A stretch of 64,000 nucleotides of DNA from Acinetobacter baretiae (lineage in GTDB: Bacteria > Pseudomonadota > Gammaproteobacteria > Pseudomonadales > Moraxellaceae), in the NCBI RefSeq assembly GCF_015627105.1, contig NZ_VTDM01000005.1, positions 1 to 64,000 of the forward strand, given 5' to 3'. Position 1 is the first letter of the stretch, and every line of letters begins with the position of its first letter. Positions 24,870 to 35,251 of the stretch are shown here, in pieces. Below the pieces are notes generated by a model. That model was not told the DNA's origin and ran no database searches. It saw nothing but the letters and a program-made list of their open reading frames with translations. Position numbers and translations under genes: made by a program.

Positions 24870-26060
24870 CTATTTTTCATCTTGGTCGGCATGTTGCTTC
24901 GGTTGCTCAGATGTTTTGACCTTAATATCTACATCGAGATGCTCTGACTGAACTTTCACAGCTTGTGTATCATCTAAATCGTTTAACCCATACCGTTCAC
25001 CATACAGGTTAGAATTTTCATAAAAATCACGGATATGTTTAAGTAAAACCACGATTACAGCAGCAACAGGAAGTGCAATCAACATTCCTAAAATACCACC
25101 AAGTTGTGCCCCTGCCAAGACCGCAAAGACCACAGCAACAGGTGACAAGCCTATTTTATCACCTAATAGAAATGGCTGTAACACATAACCTTCTATCGCT
25201 TGGCCAATCATAAAGACCACACCGACCAGTAATAATTGTGTCCAATCTAAACCAAACTGAAAAAATGTCGCAGCCACCGCAGAAATAATACCCACTGCAA
25301 AACCAAGATATGGAATAATGCTTGCAAGGCCTGCCACCATACCAATAATTAAACCAACCTCTAAACCAATTAACTGTAATCCCACGGCATATACTGTACC
25401 TAGTAAAATCATCACTAAAAATTGGCCTTTAACAAAAGCACGCAATACAGCATGACACTCAGAAACGATTTGCAAAGTGAGTTTTTCATATGGTCGAGGA
25501 ATCAAACGATGCATCTGCTGAAGCATACGTTGCCAATCTAATAAAAAGTAAAATGAAATAATTGGAATAAGAACGACTGTACCGCCAAGTTGAATAAAAT
25601 TTAACCCCGATTGCGCCAAGCGTAATAATAGAGATTGAATACTGTCTACACTATAATTGGTTTGGATATACTGCATTAAAGTATCAGAAATTTGATTTGC
25701 ATTAATCGCCATCGGTTCTAGTTTAAAAGTGTGTGTGATCCAAGGCAAAGCCGTATGATTTACCCAATAAATCACGCCCGGAATACTATCTCTAGCATAG
25801 ACAATTTGCTTCCACGCCAATGGAATAATATACCAAACGGCTAAAACTAAACCGACACCAATACCTAAAAAAACCAATGTGGTTGATAACCACCGAGGTA
25901 GTCCGATTCGTGTTAACTTATTGACTAAACCACTAAACAAATATGCAATAAAAAATGCAGCAACAAAAGGAATCACAACAGGTTTAAGTATAAAAAGCAA
26001 CCAACCTAGAAGTGCTAAGCCAATGAGAATAAAAATTCTACCTAATGTACGATCTACCAT
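24870..26060 (-). CDS. PerM/AI-2E family membrane transporter
   Basis: This 396-residue polytopic protein of the AI-2E exporter superfamily has about seven to eight membrane helices. They include LFILKPVVIPFVAAFFIAYL at the start and the family block GLEVGLIIGMVAGLASIIPYLG. GGILGMLIALPVAAVIVVLL is near the end. A charged cytoplasmic tail follows residue 350. Members include quorum-signal exporters and Na+/H+ antiporters; substrate is unknown here. ATG 26060 with GAAGGGTC upstream is preferred over the start nine codons earlier. The order purM <-> perM-hda is conserved in related gammaproteobacteria. Confidence 0.85.
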   Translation of the reverse strand: MVDRTLGRIFILIGLALLGWLLFILKPVVIPFVAAFFIAYLFSGLVNKLTRIGLPRWLSTTLVFLGIGVGLVLAVWYIIPLAWKQIVYARDSIPGVIYWVNHTALPWITHTFKLEPMAINANQISDTLMQYIQTNYSVDSIQSLLLRLAQSGLNFIQLGGTVVLIPIISFYFLLDWQRMLQQMHRLIPRPYEKLTLQIVSECHAVLRAFVKGQFLVMILLGTVYAVGLQLIGLEVGLIIGMVAGLASIIPYLGFAVGIISAVAATFFQFGLDWTQLLLVGVVFMIGQAIEGYVLQPFLLGDKIGLSPVAVVFAVLAGAQLGGILGMLIALPVAAVIVVLLKHIRDFYENSNLYGERYGLNDLDDTQAVKVQSEHLDVDIKVKTSEQPKQHADQDEK

Positions 26061-26158
26061 GACCCTTCGCCTATTAAATTTATTCACGATTTATAATGAT
26101 AATTAAGTTAAAGATAACATTTTGTTGGATAAATAACATAACAGTTTCGTATATAGGT

Positions 26159-26164
26159 TATAAT
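26159..26164 (+). promoter_or_regulatory. Possible -10 box of purMN
   Basis: A perfect TATAAT lies 29 bases before the purM start, in GGTTATAATCGG. The -35 region at the right spacing is poor. It fits a purMN promoter divergent from perM-hda. No PurR-like palindrome was recognised. Confidence 0.4.
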
Positions 26165-26192
26165 CGGCACGGCAAAGCGGAGACTTCTATAC

Positions 26193-27263
26193 ATGAGCAA
26201 CTCGACTTCTAATCCAAACACCAGTTTAAGTTATAAAGATGCAGGCGTAGACATTGAGGCAGGTGATGCCCTCGTCAGTCGCATAAAATCAGTCGCAAAA
26301 CGTACTACTCGCCCAGAAGTGATGGGGGGTCTTGGCGGTTTTGGTGCACTATGCAAAATACCTAAAGGTTACGAATCACCAATTTTAGTTTCAGGTACAG
26401 ATGGCGTAGGTACAAAATTACGTCTTGCACTCAATCTAAATAAACACGACACCATTGGACAAGATCTTGTTGCAATGTGCGTCAATGATTTATTGGTTTG
26501 TGGTGCTGAACCTTTATTTTTCTTAGACTATTATGCAACAGGTCATTTGAATGTTGATGTAGCTGCAGATGTGGTTACTGGCATTGGTAAAGGCTGCGAA
26601 TTAGCAGGCTGTGCATTGGTTGGTGGTGAAACTGCCGAAATGCCGGGTATGTATGAAGGCGAAGATTACGATCTAGCTGGCTTTTCAGTCGGTGTTGTTG
26701 AAGAAAGTAAAATTATTGATGGTCGCCAAGTCAAAGCTGGCGATGTGCTGATTGCTGTCGCTTCATCTGGTGCTCACTCTAACGGTTACTCATTACTACG
26801 TAAGATTTTAGATGTAAAAAATGTTGATCTTACGCAACAAATAGATGGTCGCACACTGTCTGATGTCGTCATGGAACCTACACGTATCTATGTTAAACCT
26901 GTACTAGAACTCTGTAAACAAGTACAAGTACACGCAATGGCACATATTACAGGGGGCGGTCTACCGGGTAATCTACCTCGCGTCTTACCTAATGGTGCAC
27001 AAGCAGTGGTCAATGAATCATCTTGGCAATGGCCAGCATTGTTTCAACTGTTACAATCAGAAGGTAACGTTGAACAATTCGAAATGTATCGCACTTTCAA
27101 CTGTGGTGTAGGTATGGTGATTGTTGTCGATCAAAATGATGCAGACAAAACGATTGATATTCTTACGGCTCAAGGTGAAAAAGCATGGGCACTTGGATAT
27201 ATTCAAGAAGATGCTGCCTCTATTGAAGGCGCAGATGAAAAAATTCGTGTGATTTTTAAATAA
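26193..27263 (+). CDS. purM: Phosphoribosylformylglycinamidine cyclo-ligase (AIR synthetase)
   Basis: PurM closes the imidazole ring to form 5-aminoimidazole ribotide, the fifth step of purine synthesis, using ATP. Typical blocks are [66 protein letters not shown] and the C-terminal [13 protein letters not shown]. The 356-residue length is full. GGAG lies 13 bases before the ATG. Its stop overlaps the purN start (TAATG), giving coupled translation. Confidence 0.96.
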   Translation: MSNSTSNPNTSLSYKDAGVDIEAGDALVSRIKSVAKRTTRPEVMGGLGGFGALCKIPKGYESPILVSGTDGVGTKLRLALNLNKHDTIGQDLVAMCVNDLLVCGAEPLFFLDYYATGHLNVDVAADVVTGIGKGCELAGCALVGGETAEMPGMYEGEDYDLAGFSVGVVEESKIIDGRQVKAGDVLIAVASSGAHSNGYSLLRKILDVKNVDLTQQIDGRTLSDVVMEPTRIYVKPVLELCKQVQVHAMAHITGGGLPGNLPRVLPNGAQAVVNESSWQWPALFQLLQSEGNVEQFEMYRTFNCGVGMVIVVDQNDADKTIDILTAQGEKAWALGYIQEDAASIEGADEKIRVIFK

Positions 27264-27895
27264 TGAAAATTGCTGTACTGGTTTCAGGACACGGCAGTAA
27301 CTTACAGGCTTTGATTGATGCAAATCTGTCAGGTCAGATCGTTGGTGTCCTCTCGAACAAGCCTTCTGCTTATGCATTGCAACGCGCACAAGCAGCGGGT
27401 ATTCCAACTCGCGTCATTGAACATTCAGACTATGTTCATCGCGCTGAGTTTGATCAAGAAATACAGGCTCAGTTGCTCGAATGGCAAGCTGATTTAGTGG
27501 TACTTGCAGGATTTATGCGAATATTAAGCCCTGAATTTGTGATGCAATGGGAGGGGAAAATGTTAAACATTCATCCCTCATTATTGCCTAAACATAAAGG
27601 GATGCATACTCATGCTAAAGTCATTGAGGCAGGTGATACACAACATGGTTGTACTGTTCATTTTGTTACAGCACAACTAGACTCAGGGCAATCCTTAGCA
27701 CAAGGAGTTTTGGACGTTCAAAAAAACGATACCCAAGACAGTTTAGCTCGCCGTGTGCATCAACTAGAACATATCATTTATCCTATGGTCGTAGAGTGGT
27801 TTTGTAATAAAGACCTTATATACCACCCTAAAGAACATGTTCAACTCAAAAAACAACCTTTAAATCATCCCATTCAAATATACGAAACAGCATAA
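27263..27895 (+). CDS. purN: Phosphoribosylglycinamide formyltransferase (GAR transformylase)
   Basis: PurN transfers the formyl group from 10-formyltetrahydrofolate to glycinamide ribotide, the third step of purine synthesis. GHGSNLQALIDA is the phosphate-binding start. The catalytic Asn-His pair is in MLNIHPSLLPKHKG, and the catalytic Asp is in VHFVTAQLDSG. The length of 210 residues is normal. A strong terminator lies immediately downstream, so purMN is a two-gene operon. Confidence 0.95.
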   Translation: MKIAVLVSGHGSNLQALIDANLSGQIVGVLSNKPSAYALQRAQAAGIPTRVIEHSDYVHRAEFDQEIQAQLLEWQADLVVLAGFMRILSPEFVMQWEGKMLNIHPSLLPKHKGMHTHAKVIEAGDTQHGCTVHFVTAQLDSGQSLAQGVLDVQKNDTQDSLARRVHQLEHIIYPMVVEWFCNKDLIYHPKEHVQLKKQPLNHPIQIYETA

Positions 27896-27928
27896 AAAAA
27901 GCGCATCAAATAGATGCGCTTTTTTTAT
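27894..27928 (+). terminator. Bidirectional terminator between purN and the S49 peptidase gene
   Basis: AGCGCATC-AAATA-GATGCGCT stem flanked by A7 and T7 runs serves both purN on the plus strand and the convergent peptidase gene on the minus strand. Confidence 0.9.
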
Positions 27929-27930
27929 TT

Positions 27931-28950
27931 CTAGTTTAATTTTAGTTCTTGCTGAGTGCCTAAATGTTGCTCTACAGACTCACTAAAGCCTTCTCCAATT
28001 TTAGTACCCATCTTTCCAAAAACTGATTCTAATGGGCTGTATTCTACAGTGTAATTTACTGTTTTACTCAAATCAAGTTTACGCATCAATGTGGTAATAT
28101 TACCTGCCTGATCGGCTAGACCCAAATGAATGGCTTGCTCACCCGTCCAAAATAATCCAGAAAATATTTTTGGGTCTGCATTTTTCAAACGCTCTCCCCG
28201 ACCCTGCTTCACTGCTTGAATAAAATGCTCATGCACATTATCTAGAACCGATTGAATATGCTCTCTTTGAAGATGATTAATCGGCTTAGTCATGCTTAAA
28301 ATATCTTTATTTTCACCAGATGTCATCGTACGGTCTTCAACACCCAATTTTTGTGCCAACCCACTGACACCATAATTTGGCATAATAACACCAATTGAAC
28401 CGACCAAACTTGAAGGGTTTACCCAAATTTCATTGGCTGCCGATGCAATATAATATGCGCCCGATGCACCCATATCACCAATCACAGCATATACTTTCTT
28501 ATTAGGATATTTTTGTTCCAAATATCTCACTTCTTGCCAAATATTATCTGACTCTACAGGTGAACCACCCGGTGAGTTAATATTTAATGCAATCGCTTTA
28601 CTGTTTTTTGCTTCAAATGCTTGTCGTAATGCTTTAATCGTATCTTGACTATTTACATCTTTACTATTGGAGCTAATCGTACCATTAATATCTACAACGG
28701 CCAAATGACTCACACTAGATGCTTTTTCCGAATCAGTCGGATTAACAGAACATCCTCTAAATAAACCAAGTAGTACAAGTAATGTGATCACAAATGATAG
28801 AATTTTAAAGAAAATACCCCAACGCCTTGCACGGCGCTGTTCTTGTATAGAGGATAAAACAACTTCTTCTAACAGTTTCCATTCCTTGCTTTTATTTTGG
28901 TTAACATCTTGAGGTGCCGGGTTGTTTGGTTTTGGTGGCCAATCAGACAT
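27931..28950 (-). CDS. SppA/SohB-like S49 family signal peptide peptidase
   Basis: This is a membrane-anchored serine protease that degrades cleaved signal peptides. A cytoplasmic N-terminus is followed by one membrane helix (about residues 53-73). The S49 core follows: AVVDINGTISS, LNINSPGGSPVESD, the nucleophile serine in IGDMGASGAYYIAS, and the general-base lysine downstream in TSGENKDIL. At 339 residues it is the short, single-domain type. Family members here start near MSDWPPKPN, so ATG 28950 is chosen over starts 3 and 6 codons earlier. It converges with purN across a shared terminator. Confidence 0.88.
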   Translation of the reverse strand: MSDWPPKPNNPAPQDVNQNKSKEWKLLEEVVLSSIQEQRRARRWGIFFKILSFVITLLVLLGLFRGCSVNPTDSEKASSVSHLAVVDINGTISSNSKDVNSQDTIKALRQAFEAKNSKAIALNINSPGGSPVESDNIWQEVRYLEQKYPNKKVYAVIGDMGASGAYYIASAANEIWVNPSSLVGSIGVIMPNYGVSGLAQKLGVEDRTMTSGENKDILSMTKPINHLQREHIQSVLDNVHEHFIQAVKQGRGERLKNADPKIFSGLFWTGEQAIHLGLADQAGNITTLMRKLDLSKTVNYTVEYSPLESVFGKMGTKIGEGFSESVEQHLGTQQELKLN

Positions 28951-29079
28951 ACGTTGCATCCAAATCATTAAAAGTTATTTTATTATATACTCTCAGCGCA
29001 CAAATATTGTCTAAATTCAATATTTTCCACTATAATCCACACCACTTAAAAAAAGACACTCTTGTGCTTACGCCATTCC

Positions 29080-30036
29080 ATGCCTAATACTCGCCCAAAC
29101 ATGCAATCTACGATGTATCGTATGCTAAATTTTATAAGCAAACAACCACTGCAATTGACACGTATTTTTGCACGTTTGCTTGCCTCGATTACATACCGTA
29201 CACCACTTGTAAAAGCGGCACAAGTAACCACTTTAAATATCAATATTGCATTGCCTGAATATACAGCACAAGAACGACAAGCGATTGTAAAAAAATCTAT
29301 TCAAAATGAACTCACCTCATATTTTGAATTTTTTAATATTTGGGGCTCAAGTCAGGAAAAAAATATTCAGCGTATTCATCAGGTAGAAGGAAAATCTCTT
29401 TTTCAAAATGCGCTTGCTCAACAAAAAGGCATCATTTTGATTGTGCCACATTTTGGTACGTGGGAAATTATGAACGCATGGTGTGCTCAATATACCCAAA
29501 TGACCATCATGTATAAACCCATCAAAAATAAAGATGCCGATATTTTTGTACGGCGTGCACGTAGCCGTGAAAATGCAACACTTGTTCCGACGGATGAAAG
29601 TGGTATTCGACAGGTTTATAAGGCACTCAAACGCGGTGGAACCACAGTCATACTACCTGATCACACACCACATTTAGGTGGTGCAATGGTAGATTACTTT
29701 GGTGTTCCTCTTGCATCAAGCCACTTAACGGCTAAACTGATTCAAAAAACCGAAGCCACTGCACTTTTTCTCTATGCCATTCGTAACGACAATGCAGGAT
29801 TTGACCTTTATATTCAAGCTATGCCTGAACAAATTTATCAGTGTAGCGACAATAAAGGTACGCAAATTATTCATCAACACATTGAAAGATTAATTCAAAC
29901 GCATCCAGAACATTACCACTGGAGCTATAAACGTTTTAAGGCACATCCTGATTTACATAATATTTATGACATTTCATCACAAGAAGCTTTAGAAAAAGTA
30001 AAGCAAGTCCGATCCGACCCTCAACTACCGCACTAA
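29080..30036 (+). CDS. LpxL/HtrB-type lipid A biosynthesis acyltransferase family protein
   Basis: This is a lysophospholipid-acyltransferase-superfamily enzyme of about 318 residues. The HX4E catalytic motif is in IVPHFGTWEIMNAW. The conserved region PDHTPHLGGAMVDYFGVP and the end HYHWSYKRFK are typical of LpxL, LpxM and HtrB, which add secondary acyl chains to lipid A at the inner membrane. Which acylation it performs is not decidable. The start is uncertain: TTG 29062, ATG 29080 and ATG 29101 are all in frame. The last 12 bases overlap the convergent comEC gene. Confidence 0.82.
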   Translation: MPNTRPNMQSTMYRMLNFISKQPLQLTRIFARLLASITYRTPLVKAAQVTTLNINIALPEYTAQERQAIVKKSIQNELTSYFEFFNIWGSSQEKNIQRIHQVEGKSLFQNALAQQKGIILIVPHFGTWEIMNAWCAQYTQMTIMYKPIKNKDADIFVRRARSRENATLVPTDESGIRQVYKALKRGGTTVILPDHTPHLGGAMVDYFGVPLASSHLTAKLIQKTEATALFLYAIRNDNAGFDLYIQAMPEQIYQCSDNKGTQIIHQHIERLIQTHPEHYHWSYKRFKAHPDLHNIYDISSQEALEKVKQVRSDPQLPH

Positions 30037-32442
30037 CCAAAGTTTATGTTTTCGGTATACATCTGTCGTTAATATACCCTGATCATTAATGGTTAAATCA
30101 ATTGTTCCTGTATCACGAGTCACCATAAGTGGAATATTCAATTGCTTTAAACGCGCTTGAACTTCAACATGTGGATGGCCATAACGATTCATATAACCTG
30201 CTGATGCAATCGCCATTTTGGGTTGATAATGTCGTAAAAACGACAAAGACGAACTATATTTACTACCATGATGACCCAAAACTAAAACGTCTACCGCTAG
30301 GTTTGGATATTTGATCATTAAATCACGTTCAGCGAATTCACTCGTATCACCCATAATGAGAATATGCTTAGGCCTACCTTGTTTGGGCTGATACGTCAAA
30401 TAAACCACACAAGAATACTCATTGCTCATTTTTTCAGCGTCTACTAAATTTTGCACTAGAGGCCATAAAATATCTATAGTTAAATCATTAAAAATATCTC
30501 TTTGCCCTGCATGGCAATAAGAAAACGCAGTATGAGAATTTAAATGATCAGGACGTTGATTACTGCGAAGCATGTTTATCTTCATATGTTGTTGTAATTG
30601 CTCAAATGCACCACTATGATCTACATCTAAATGTGTTAGTAGTACTTGATCTAGCTCAGATACTCCTTGTTTCATTAAAAATGGGATTAATAGTGCCTTT
30701 GCTAAACTAAAAGATGATTCATTAATATGTCCACCTGTATCAATCATCATTCTTTGTTGTGATGTATTCACAAACACTGCTTGTCCTTGTCCTACATCTA
30801 AAATGCTCAGTAAAAAAGGAGTGTTTTGTTTCGTCGGTAAATATAATGCAATGATGCACGGTACTATGTACCATCTTGGCAGCACACCTTTAGGTAATAA
30901 AAGTAACAAGACAATTACCACTAAAATTAAAATTTTCCACCCTGTTAATGCATAATATTGTGGTTGAATCCCAAAAGATTGTAGGTACGACAACATAAAA
31001 ATTAAAACAGATACAAAATGATCAACAACCCCAAAAAACCATAAACTCAGTGTTGGGCTCAACCCATAAATACAAGCAGAAAAAATATTTAAAGGTACAA
31101 TTAAAATACCAATCAATGGAATAGCGACTGCATTTCCCAATGGAGCTAACCAAGACATTTGATGAAAAAACCATAATGTGATGGGTGTTAAAGCCAAAAA
31201 GATATATAACTGTGAATAGAAAAAATGATAGATCAAATGCTTGAAACGTTGAATGATTGATACATGCTCTAGCGTCTCAAATTTTTCATAAATAAAAAGA
31301 AGTACAAAACAAGCAGTATAAGACAACCAAAATGCAGCGGATAATACACTTAATGGCTCAATAAGCAAAAATATACTGGCACTTAGTAATGTTAAAAGAG
31401 AGGCAGAGATACGATATTTAAAAAATGAAAATATGCTAAATAGTATGACTGTTGTTAATGTTCTTAACGCAGGAATTTCAAAACCAACAAACCCACTATA
31501 CAATAAAGTACCCAATAATAATGGGATAGATAACACATATATTTTAGGCCATTTAAGGTATAAACTTGGACATAACCATATGATTATGTAATGACAAAAG
31601 ATGGACAATAGCATAGCAAAAACTAAAACATGTGGCCCTGAAATTGCCAATAAATGTTGAATTCCTAAATATTGAAATAATTGCTTGGTTTCTGGTGAAA
31701 TTAAACTCTCATCTGCACTCAATAAAGCCAACATGAGGCCTGCATGTGTAAAGTGCTGTTGAGCAATAAAGTGGCGATATTCTAGCCTTTTATGTTGTAG
31801 AAATAATAAAAATCGTGGCCAAAGTTGTTGTTGCTGAATAAAAAAATGGCGATACAGCATCTCTGATTTTAATTGAAAAAGACTAGCCTCTTCAAATGAT
31901 TCAACATGTAGCTTCCCCATGACTCCTTGTTGCAATGCCCACTTTTCTTGCTCAAAAGCATATGGAACAGCATAACCATGAACGGGATATACCTTACCTT
32001 TCACCCAATAATAATGACCCAAACGAAAGGGATTTTTTGAAAATTTCTTTTTAGGTAATGTAGCATCCCACACAGCAGTGGTCTTTAATGTAGGATTAAA
32101 AACAAGCATACGCTGTTGTATACTTTGAGCATTTAATTCATCTATGTGTTTAACATAAATTAAAACACGTGTGTCTTGTGCAATGAGCACACGGTCTTTT
32201 AACTGTATGCTGAGTGAATACTGAGCATGCCACATAGCGACAATAAACGTGCTAACGTAAAAAATACTACGTGCAAGCCCATATTTCAAAACATGAATTT
32301 TCTTAAAAAAAACAGCAATACCATATACACACAAGCCCATCACAAACAAGTAAATAAGCTGTATTGGTGCTAAAAAAGCATCGCTATTTTCCCCAACAAA
32401 GGCATGCCCTAAAATCCATGCTAAAAATACAATATATAACAT
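30025..32442 (-). CDS. comEC: ComEC/Rec2 family DNA-uptake channel
   Basis: ComEC carries transforming single-stranded DNA across the inner membrane. The 805-residue protein has a DUF4131-like N-terminus with membrane helices and a soluble part (about 60-200). The competence domain with many helices follows (about 225-510, including LALLSADESLISPETKQLFQ and LGIQHLLAISGPHVLVFAM). The C-terminal metallo-beta-lactamase domain has HLDVDHSG (about 604-611) and LGHHGSKYSSS. All family parts are present, implying natural competence. In Acinetobacter baylyi the homologue is called ComA. The ATG lacks a clear ribosome site. Confidence 0.92.
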   Translation of the reverse strand: MLYIVFLAWILGHAFVGENSDAFLAPIQLIYLFVMGLCVYGIAVFFKKIHVLKYGLARSIFYVSTFIVAMWHAQYSLSIQLKDRVLIAQDTRVLIYVKHIDELNAQSIQQRMLVFNPTLKTTAVWDATLPKKKFSKNPFRLGHYYWVKGKVYPVHGYAVPYAFEQEKWALQQGVMGKLHVESFEEASLFQLKSEMLYRHFFIQQQQLWPRFLLFLQHKRLEYRHFIAQQHFTHAGLMLALLSADESLISPETKQLFQYLGIQHLLAISGPHVLVFAMLLSIFCHYIIIWLCPSLYLKWPKIYVLSIPLLLGTLLYSGFVGFEIPALRTLTTVILFSIFSFFKYRISASLLTLLSASIFLLIEPLSVLSAAFWLSYTACFVLLFIYEKFETLEHVSIIQRFKHLIYHFFYSQLYIFLALTPITLWFFHQMSWLAPLGNAVAIPLIGILIVPLNIFSACIYGLSPTLSLWFFGVVDHFVSVLIFMLSYLQSFGIQPQYYALTGWKILILVVIVLLLLLPKGVLPRWYIVPCIIALYLPTKQNTPFLLSILDVGQGQAVFVNTSQQRMMIDTGGHINESSFSLAKALLIPFLMKQGVSELDQVLLTHLDVDHSGAFEQLQQHMKINMLRSNQRPDHLNSHTAFSYCHAGQRDIFNDLTIDILWPLVQNLVDAEKMSNEYSCVVYLTYQPKQGRPKHILIMGDTSEFAERDLMIKYPNLAVDVLVLGHHGSKYSSSLSFLRHYQPKMAIASAGYMNRYGHPHVEVQARLKQLNIPLMVTRDTGTIDLTINDQGILTTDVYRKHKLWLVR

Positions 32443-32525
32443 ATAATTATAATTCGTAGGCTCACTCTATGAGCTGAATGTTTGATTAACGTGTCAAGTC
32501 GCTATTCAATCAGACATTATCGCAC

Positions 32526-33209
32526 CTATGCTTTCACCCAATACCCATCTTCCATATGTAAAATACGATCTGCTGATTGTGCAAGTGCTTCATCATGCGT
32601 AACGATTAACATTGCCATATCAAGTTCATGACGTAATTCATTAAGCAACTCAAAAATACTGGTCGCTGTTTTACGGTCTAAATTTCCAGTCGGTTCATCT
32701 GCTAACATCACTTTAGGTTTGGTAACCAATGCTCGTGCTAAAGCTACGCGTTGGCGTTCCCCACCCGACAATTCACCGGGCTTATGGGTTAAGCGATGAG
32801 ACAACCCTACCCTTTCTAATAAAAAATGTGCTTCTGATTTTACCTGAGCAAAACGTGTGCCATTTCTAAGCATTAAGGGCATCGCTACATTTTCTAGTGC
32901 CGTAAATTCAGGTAACAAATGATGAAATTGATAGACAAAACCCAAGTATTGGTTTCGTAAATGACCTCGCTGTGTTTCGTTTAATGCATCAAAACGTGAA
33001 CCGTTGAGTTGAACTTCACCTGATGTGGGTAAATCTAACCCACCCAACACATGTAGTAACGTACTTTTTCCTGACCCACTTGCCCCAACAATCGCAACAA
33101 ATTCACCTGCATGTACTTGTAAAGATAGTTCTTTCAACACATGAACACTATTTTTACCTTCATTAAATGTTTTAATGACATTTTTTGCTTCTAAAACTAC
33201 ACTACTCAT
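32526..33209 (-). CDS. lolD: Lipoprotein-releasing ABC transporter ATPase LolD
   Basis: LolD powers extraction of outer-membrane lipoproteins from the inner membrane. It is an ABC ATPase of 227 residues with Walker [11 protein letters not shown]-loop [17 protein letters not shown], signature [15 protein letters not shown] and Walker [12 protein letters not shown]. The start at ATG 33209 overlaps the end of the permease gene by 8 bases; the longer frame to 33245 is unlikely. Its partner is the single LolF-type permease just upstream. Confidence 0.93.
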   Translation of the reverse strand: MSSVVLEAKNVIKTFNEGKNSVHVLKELSLQVHAGEFVAIVGASGSGKSTLLHVLGGLDLPTSGEVQLNGSRFDALNETQRGHLRNQYLGFVYQFHHLLPEFTALENVAMPLMLRNGTRFAQVKSEAHFLLERVGLSHRLTHKPGELSGGERQRVALARALVTKPKVMLADEPTGNLDRKTATSIFELLNELRHELDMAMLIVTHDEALAQSADRILHMEDGYWVKA

Positions 33210-34437
33210 AACGTAATGCCTCCGCAGGCTGTACTTTTGCTGCACGTAAAGCAGGGTAAATGGTGGCCAAAAAACTTAATATAAAAGACACAGATACAAT
33301 TAAAACAACATCTTGCCATTTCAAATATGATGGTAAATAGTTAATAAAATATGCATCAAATAAATGCCAACCAAGGCGTGTATTGAGCCAATCTACAATT
33401 TGACTCACACTTGTAGCTAAAACTACACCAATAATTGCACCAGCTAACGTTCCAACCACACCAATAATTGTGCCTTGTACCATAAAAATGCGTGTAATTG
33501 TTGCAGGTGATGCACCTAATGTACGCAAAATTGCAATGTCGGATTTTTTATCTGTAACAACCATGACCAATGATGAAACAATATTAAAAGCCGCAACCAA
33601 AACAATTAAAAATAGCAACAAACTCACCATCGCTTTTTCCATTTGTATGGCACTAAATAAGTTACCGTGCGTATATGTCCAATCCGAAGCATAAAAACCC
33701 ATCGGCAGATCATGTAAAATCTCTTGACTCACTTGAGGAGCTAAAAATAAATTATCTAACTTCATACGAATACCTTGTGCTCCATCAGGTAGTCGTAACA
33801 ATGTTGAGGCATCATATAAATTGATATACCCCATACTAGAATCAACCTCAGCACCTATGCTAAAAATACCAACAATTTTAAAACGTTTAAAACGAGGTAC
33901 TACCCCTGCAGGTGATGGTGTAGCTTCTGGTAAAACCAACGTGACGCTATCATTTAAACTTAAACCTAATGCATCTGTCAGTTGCTTTCCAAGTACAATA
34001 CCAAACTCACCTTTTTTTAAAACATCGATACTACCTGCAACCATATGATTTTGAATAATAGAGACATTTTTTTCATATGTCGGTTCAATACCAGATACCA
34101 TCAAACCAGAGACTTGTCCTTGTGCAGTCAACATTCCCTGTAGCTGAGTAAAAGGAGCAACCCCTGTCACATGTTTATGTTTAGAAATATCTTCTGCAAG
34201 TTTTGGCCAGTCAGTAATAATTTGACCTGAAGATACGGTAGCTTGTGGAACCATGCCAAGCACACGTGTTTTTAACTCACGATCAAATCCATTCATGACA
34301 GATAACACGGTAATCAGTACTGCAACACCCAGCGTTAAACCAATCATAGATGCTAAGGCAATAAACGAGATGAAATGATTACTACGTCTAGCACGGGTAT
34401 ACCTTAGACCGATATACAATGAAATAGGTTTGAACAT
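33202..34437 (-). CDS. lolF: Lipoprotein-releasing permease, hybrid LolC/LolE (LolF) type
   Basis: This inner-membrane permease has four helices: one near 25-50 and three in the C-terminal third. A large periplasmic domain lies between them. [47 protein letters not shown]-type N-terminal sequence and [25 protein letters not shown] are typical of LolC/E. Only one permease gene neighbours lolD, which fits the LolDF arrangement proposed for many proteobacteria, where one protein acts as a homodimer. The length of 411 residues is normal. Distinguishing lolC from lolF relies on the absence of a second gene here. Confidence 0.87.
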   Translation of the reverse strand: MFKPISLYIGLRYTRARRSNHFISFIALASMIGLTLGVAVLITVLSVMNGFDRELKTRVLGMVPQATVSSGQIITDWPKLAEDISKHKHVTGVAPFTQLQGMLTAQGQVSGLMVSGIEPTYEKNVSIIQNHMVAGSIDVLKKGEFGIVLGKQLTDALGLSLNDSVTLVLPEATPSPAGVVPRFKRFKIVGIFSIGAEVDSSMGYINLYDASTLLRLPDGAQGIRMKLDNLFLAPQVSQEILHDLPMGFYASDWTYTHGNLFSAIQMEKAMVSLLLFLIVLVAAFNIVSSLVMVVTDKKSDIAILRTLGASPATITRIFMVQGTIIGVVGTLAGAIIGVVLATSVSQIVDWLNTRLGWHLFDAYFINYLPSYLKWQDVVLIVSVSFILSFLATIYPALRAAKVQPAEALRYE

Positions 34438-34572
34438 AAGATTTTATTCCAATTTTTATAAAATAACAGTGCACAAGTATGGTATGAGCGATAGTATATT
34501 GATTTTTCTAAAATTTAAACCGCAAAACAGGCGCAAATGGTAAGCAACTGTATCGCAGAAGTGACGAAAAAA

Positions 34573-35046
34573 TTATACCGATTTAACTTTACGTTTTTGG
34601 CGTAAAATGGTTTGGTCTAATGCACTTGAAAACTCACGTTTATCTTTTTCACTTAAAGGTTTTGGCCCACCGGTTTGAACGCCTGCACCCCGCAACGTGT
34701 CCATATAATCTCTCAAGTGCAAACGTGCTTTAATATTCGCTACCGTATAAATTTCACCACGAGGATGAATCGCAACCCCACCTTTTTCAATAACTTCAGC
34801 CGCCAAAGGAATATCTTGTGTAATCACAATGTCGTGCATCGTCATTTGTGCCACAATTTCCTTATCTGCTTGATCTGCACCACTCATCACCTGTAGAGAT
34901 TTTATTCGTACAGATGGCGCAATTCCTAATGCTTGATTCGCCACGAAAATGACCTCAAGTTGGTAACGATCAGACGCTCTAAAAATAATTTCTCTGTAGA
35001 TTCGAGGTAATGCATCTGCATCGACCCATAATTTAAAATTCAGCAC
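34573..35046 (-). CDS. YaiI/YqxD family (DUF188) protein
   Basis: This is a 157-residue PIN-like protein of unknown role. [21 protein letters not shown] supplies the N-terminal acidic motif. [24 protein letters not shown] is the central conserved block, and [19 protein letters not shown] is near the end. The conserved acidic residues suggest a nuclease-like fold, but no activity is established for the family. The frame appears to start at GTG 35046; the nearby ATG is out of frame. It is a single gene. Confidence 0.85.
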   Translation of the reverse strand: MLNFKLWVDADALPRIYREIIFRASDRYQLEVIFVANQALGIAPSVRIKSLQVMSGADQADKEIVAQMTMHDIVITQDIPLAAEVIEKGGVAIHPRGEIYTVANIKARLHLRDYMDTLRGAGVQTGGPKPLSEKDKREFSSALDQTILRQKRKVKSV

Positions 35047-35251
35047 ACATCATCATCTTAAAGGTAAACAAGCCAACATTGTAACAAACAACGTAAGCGA
35101 CAATGTATTTGCTTTAAATTTTGATGCGCTAACTGCCATAAAATGTATAAAAAAAGACCGATTAATAAGGCAAATCACAATACTTTATGCAAATATTCAC
35201 AAATAGACTTGAAAAAGCCATTCATCTACACGATAAAAGGACATAAGATCA

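Noticed and set aside
26088-26192. Purine riboswitch upstream of purM
   Set aside because: The spacer is only about 100 bases and lacks the paired stems and conserved core of known purine riboswitches.
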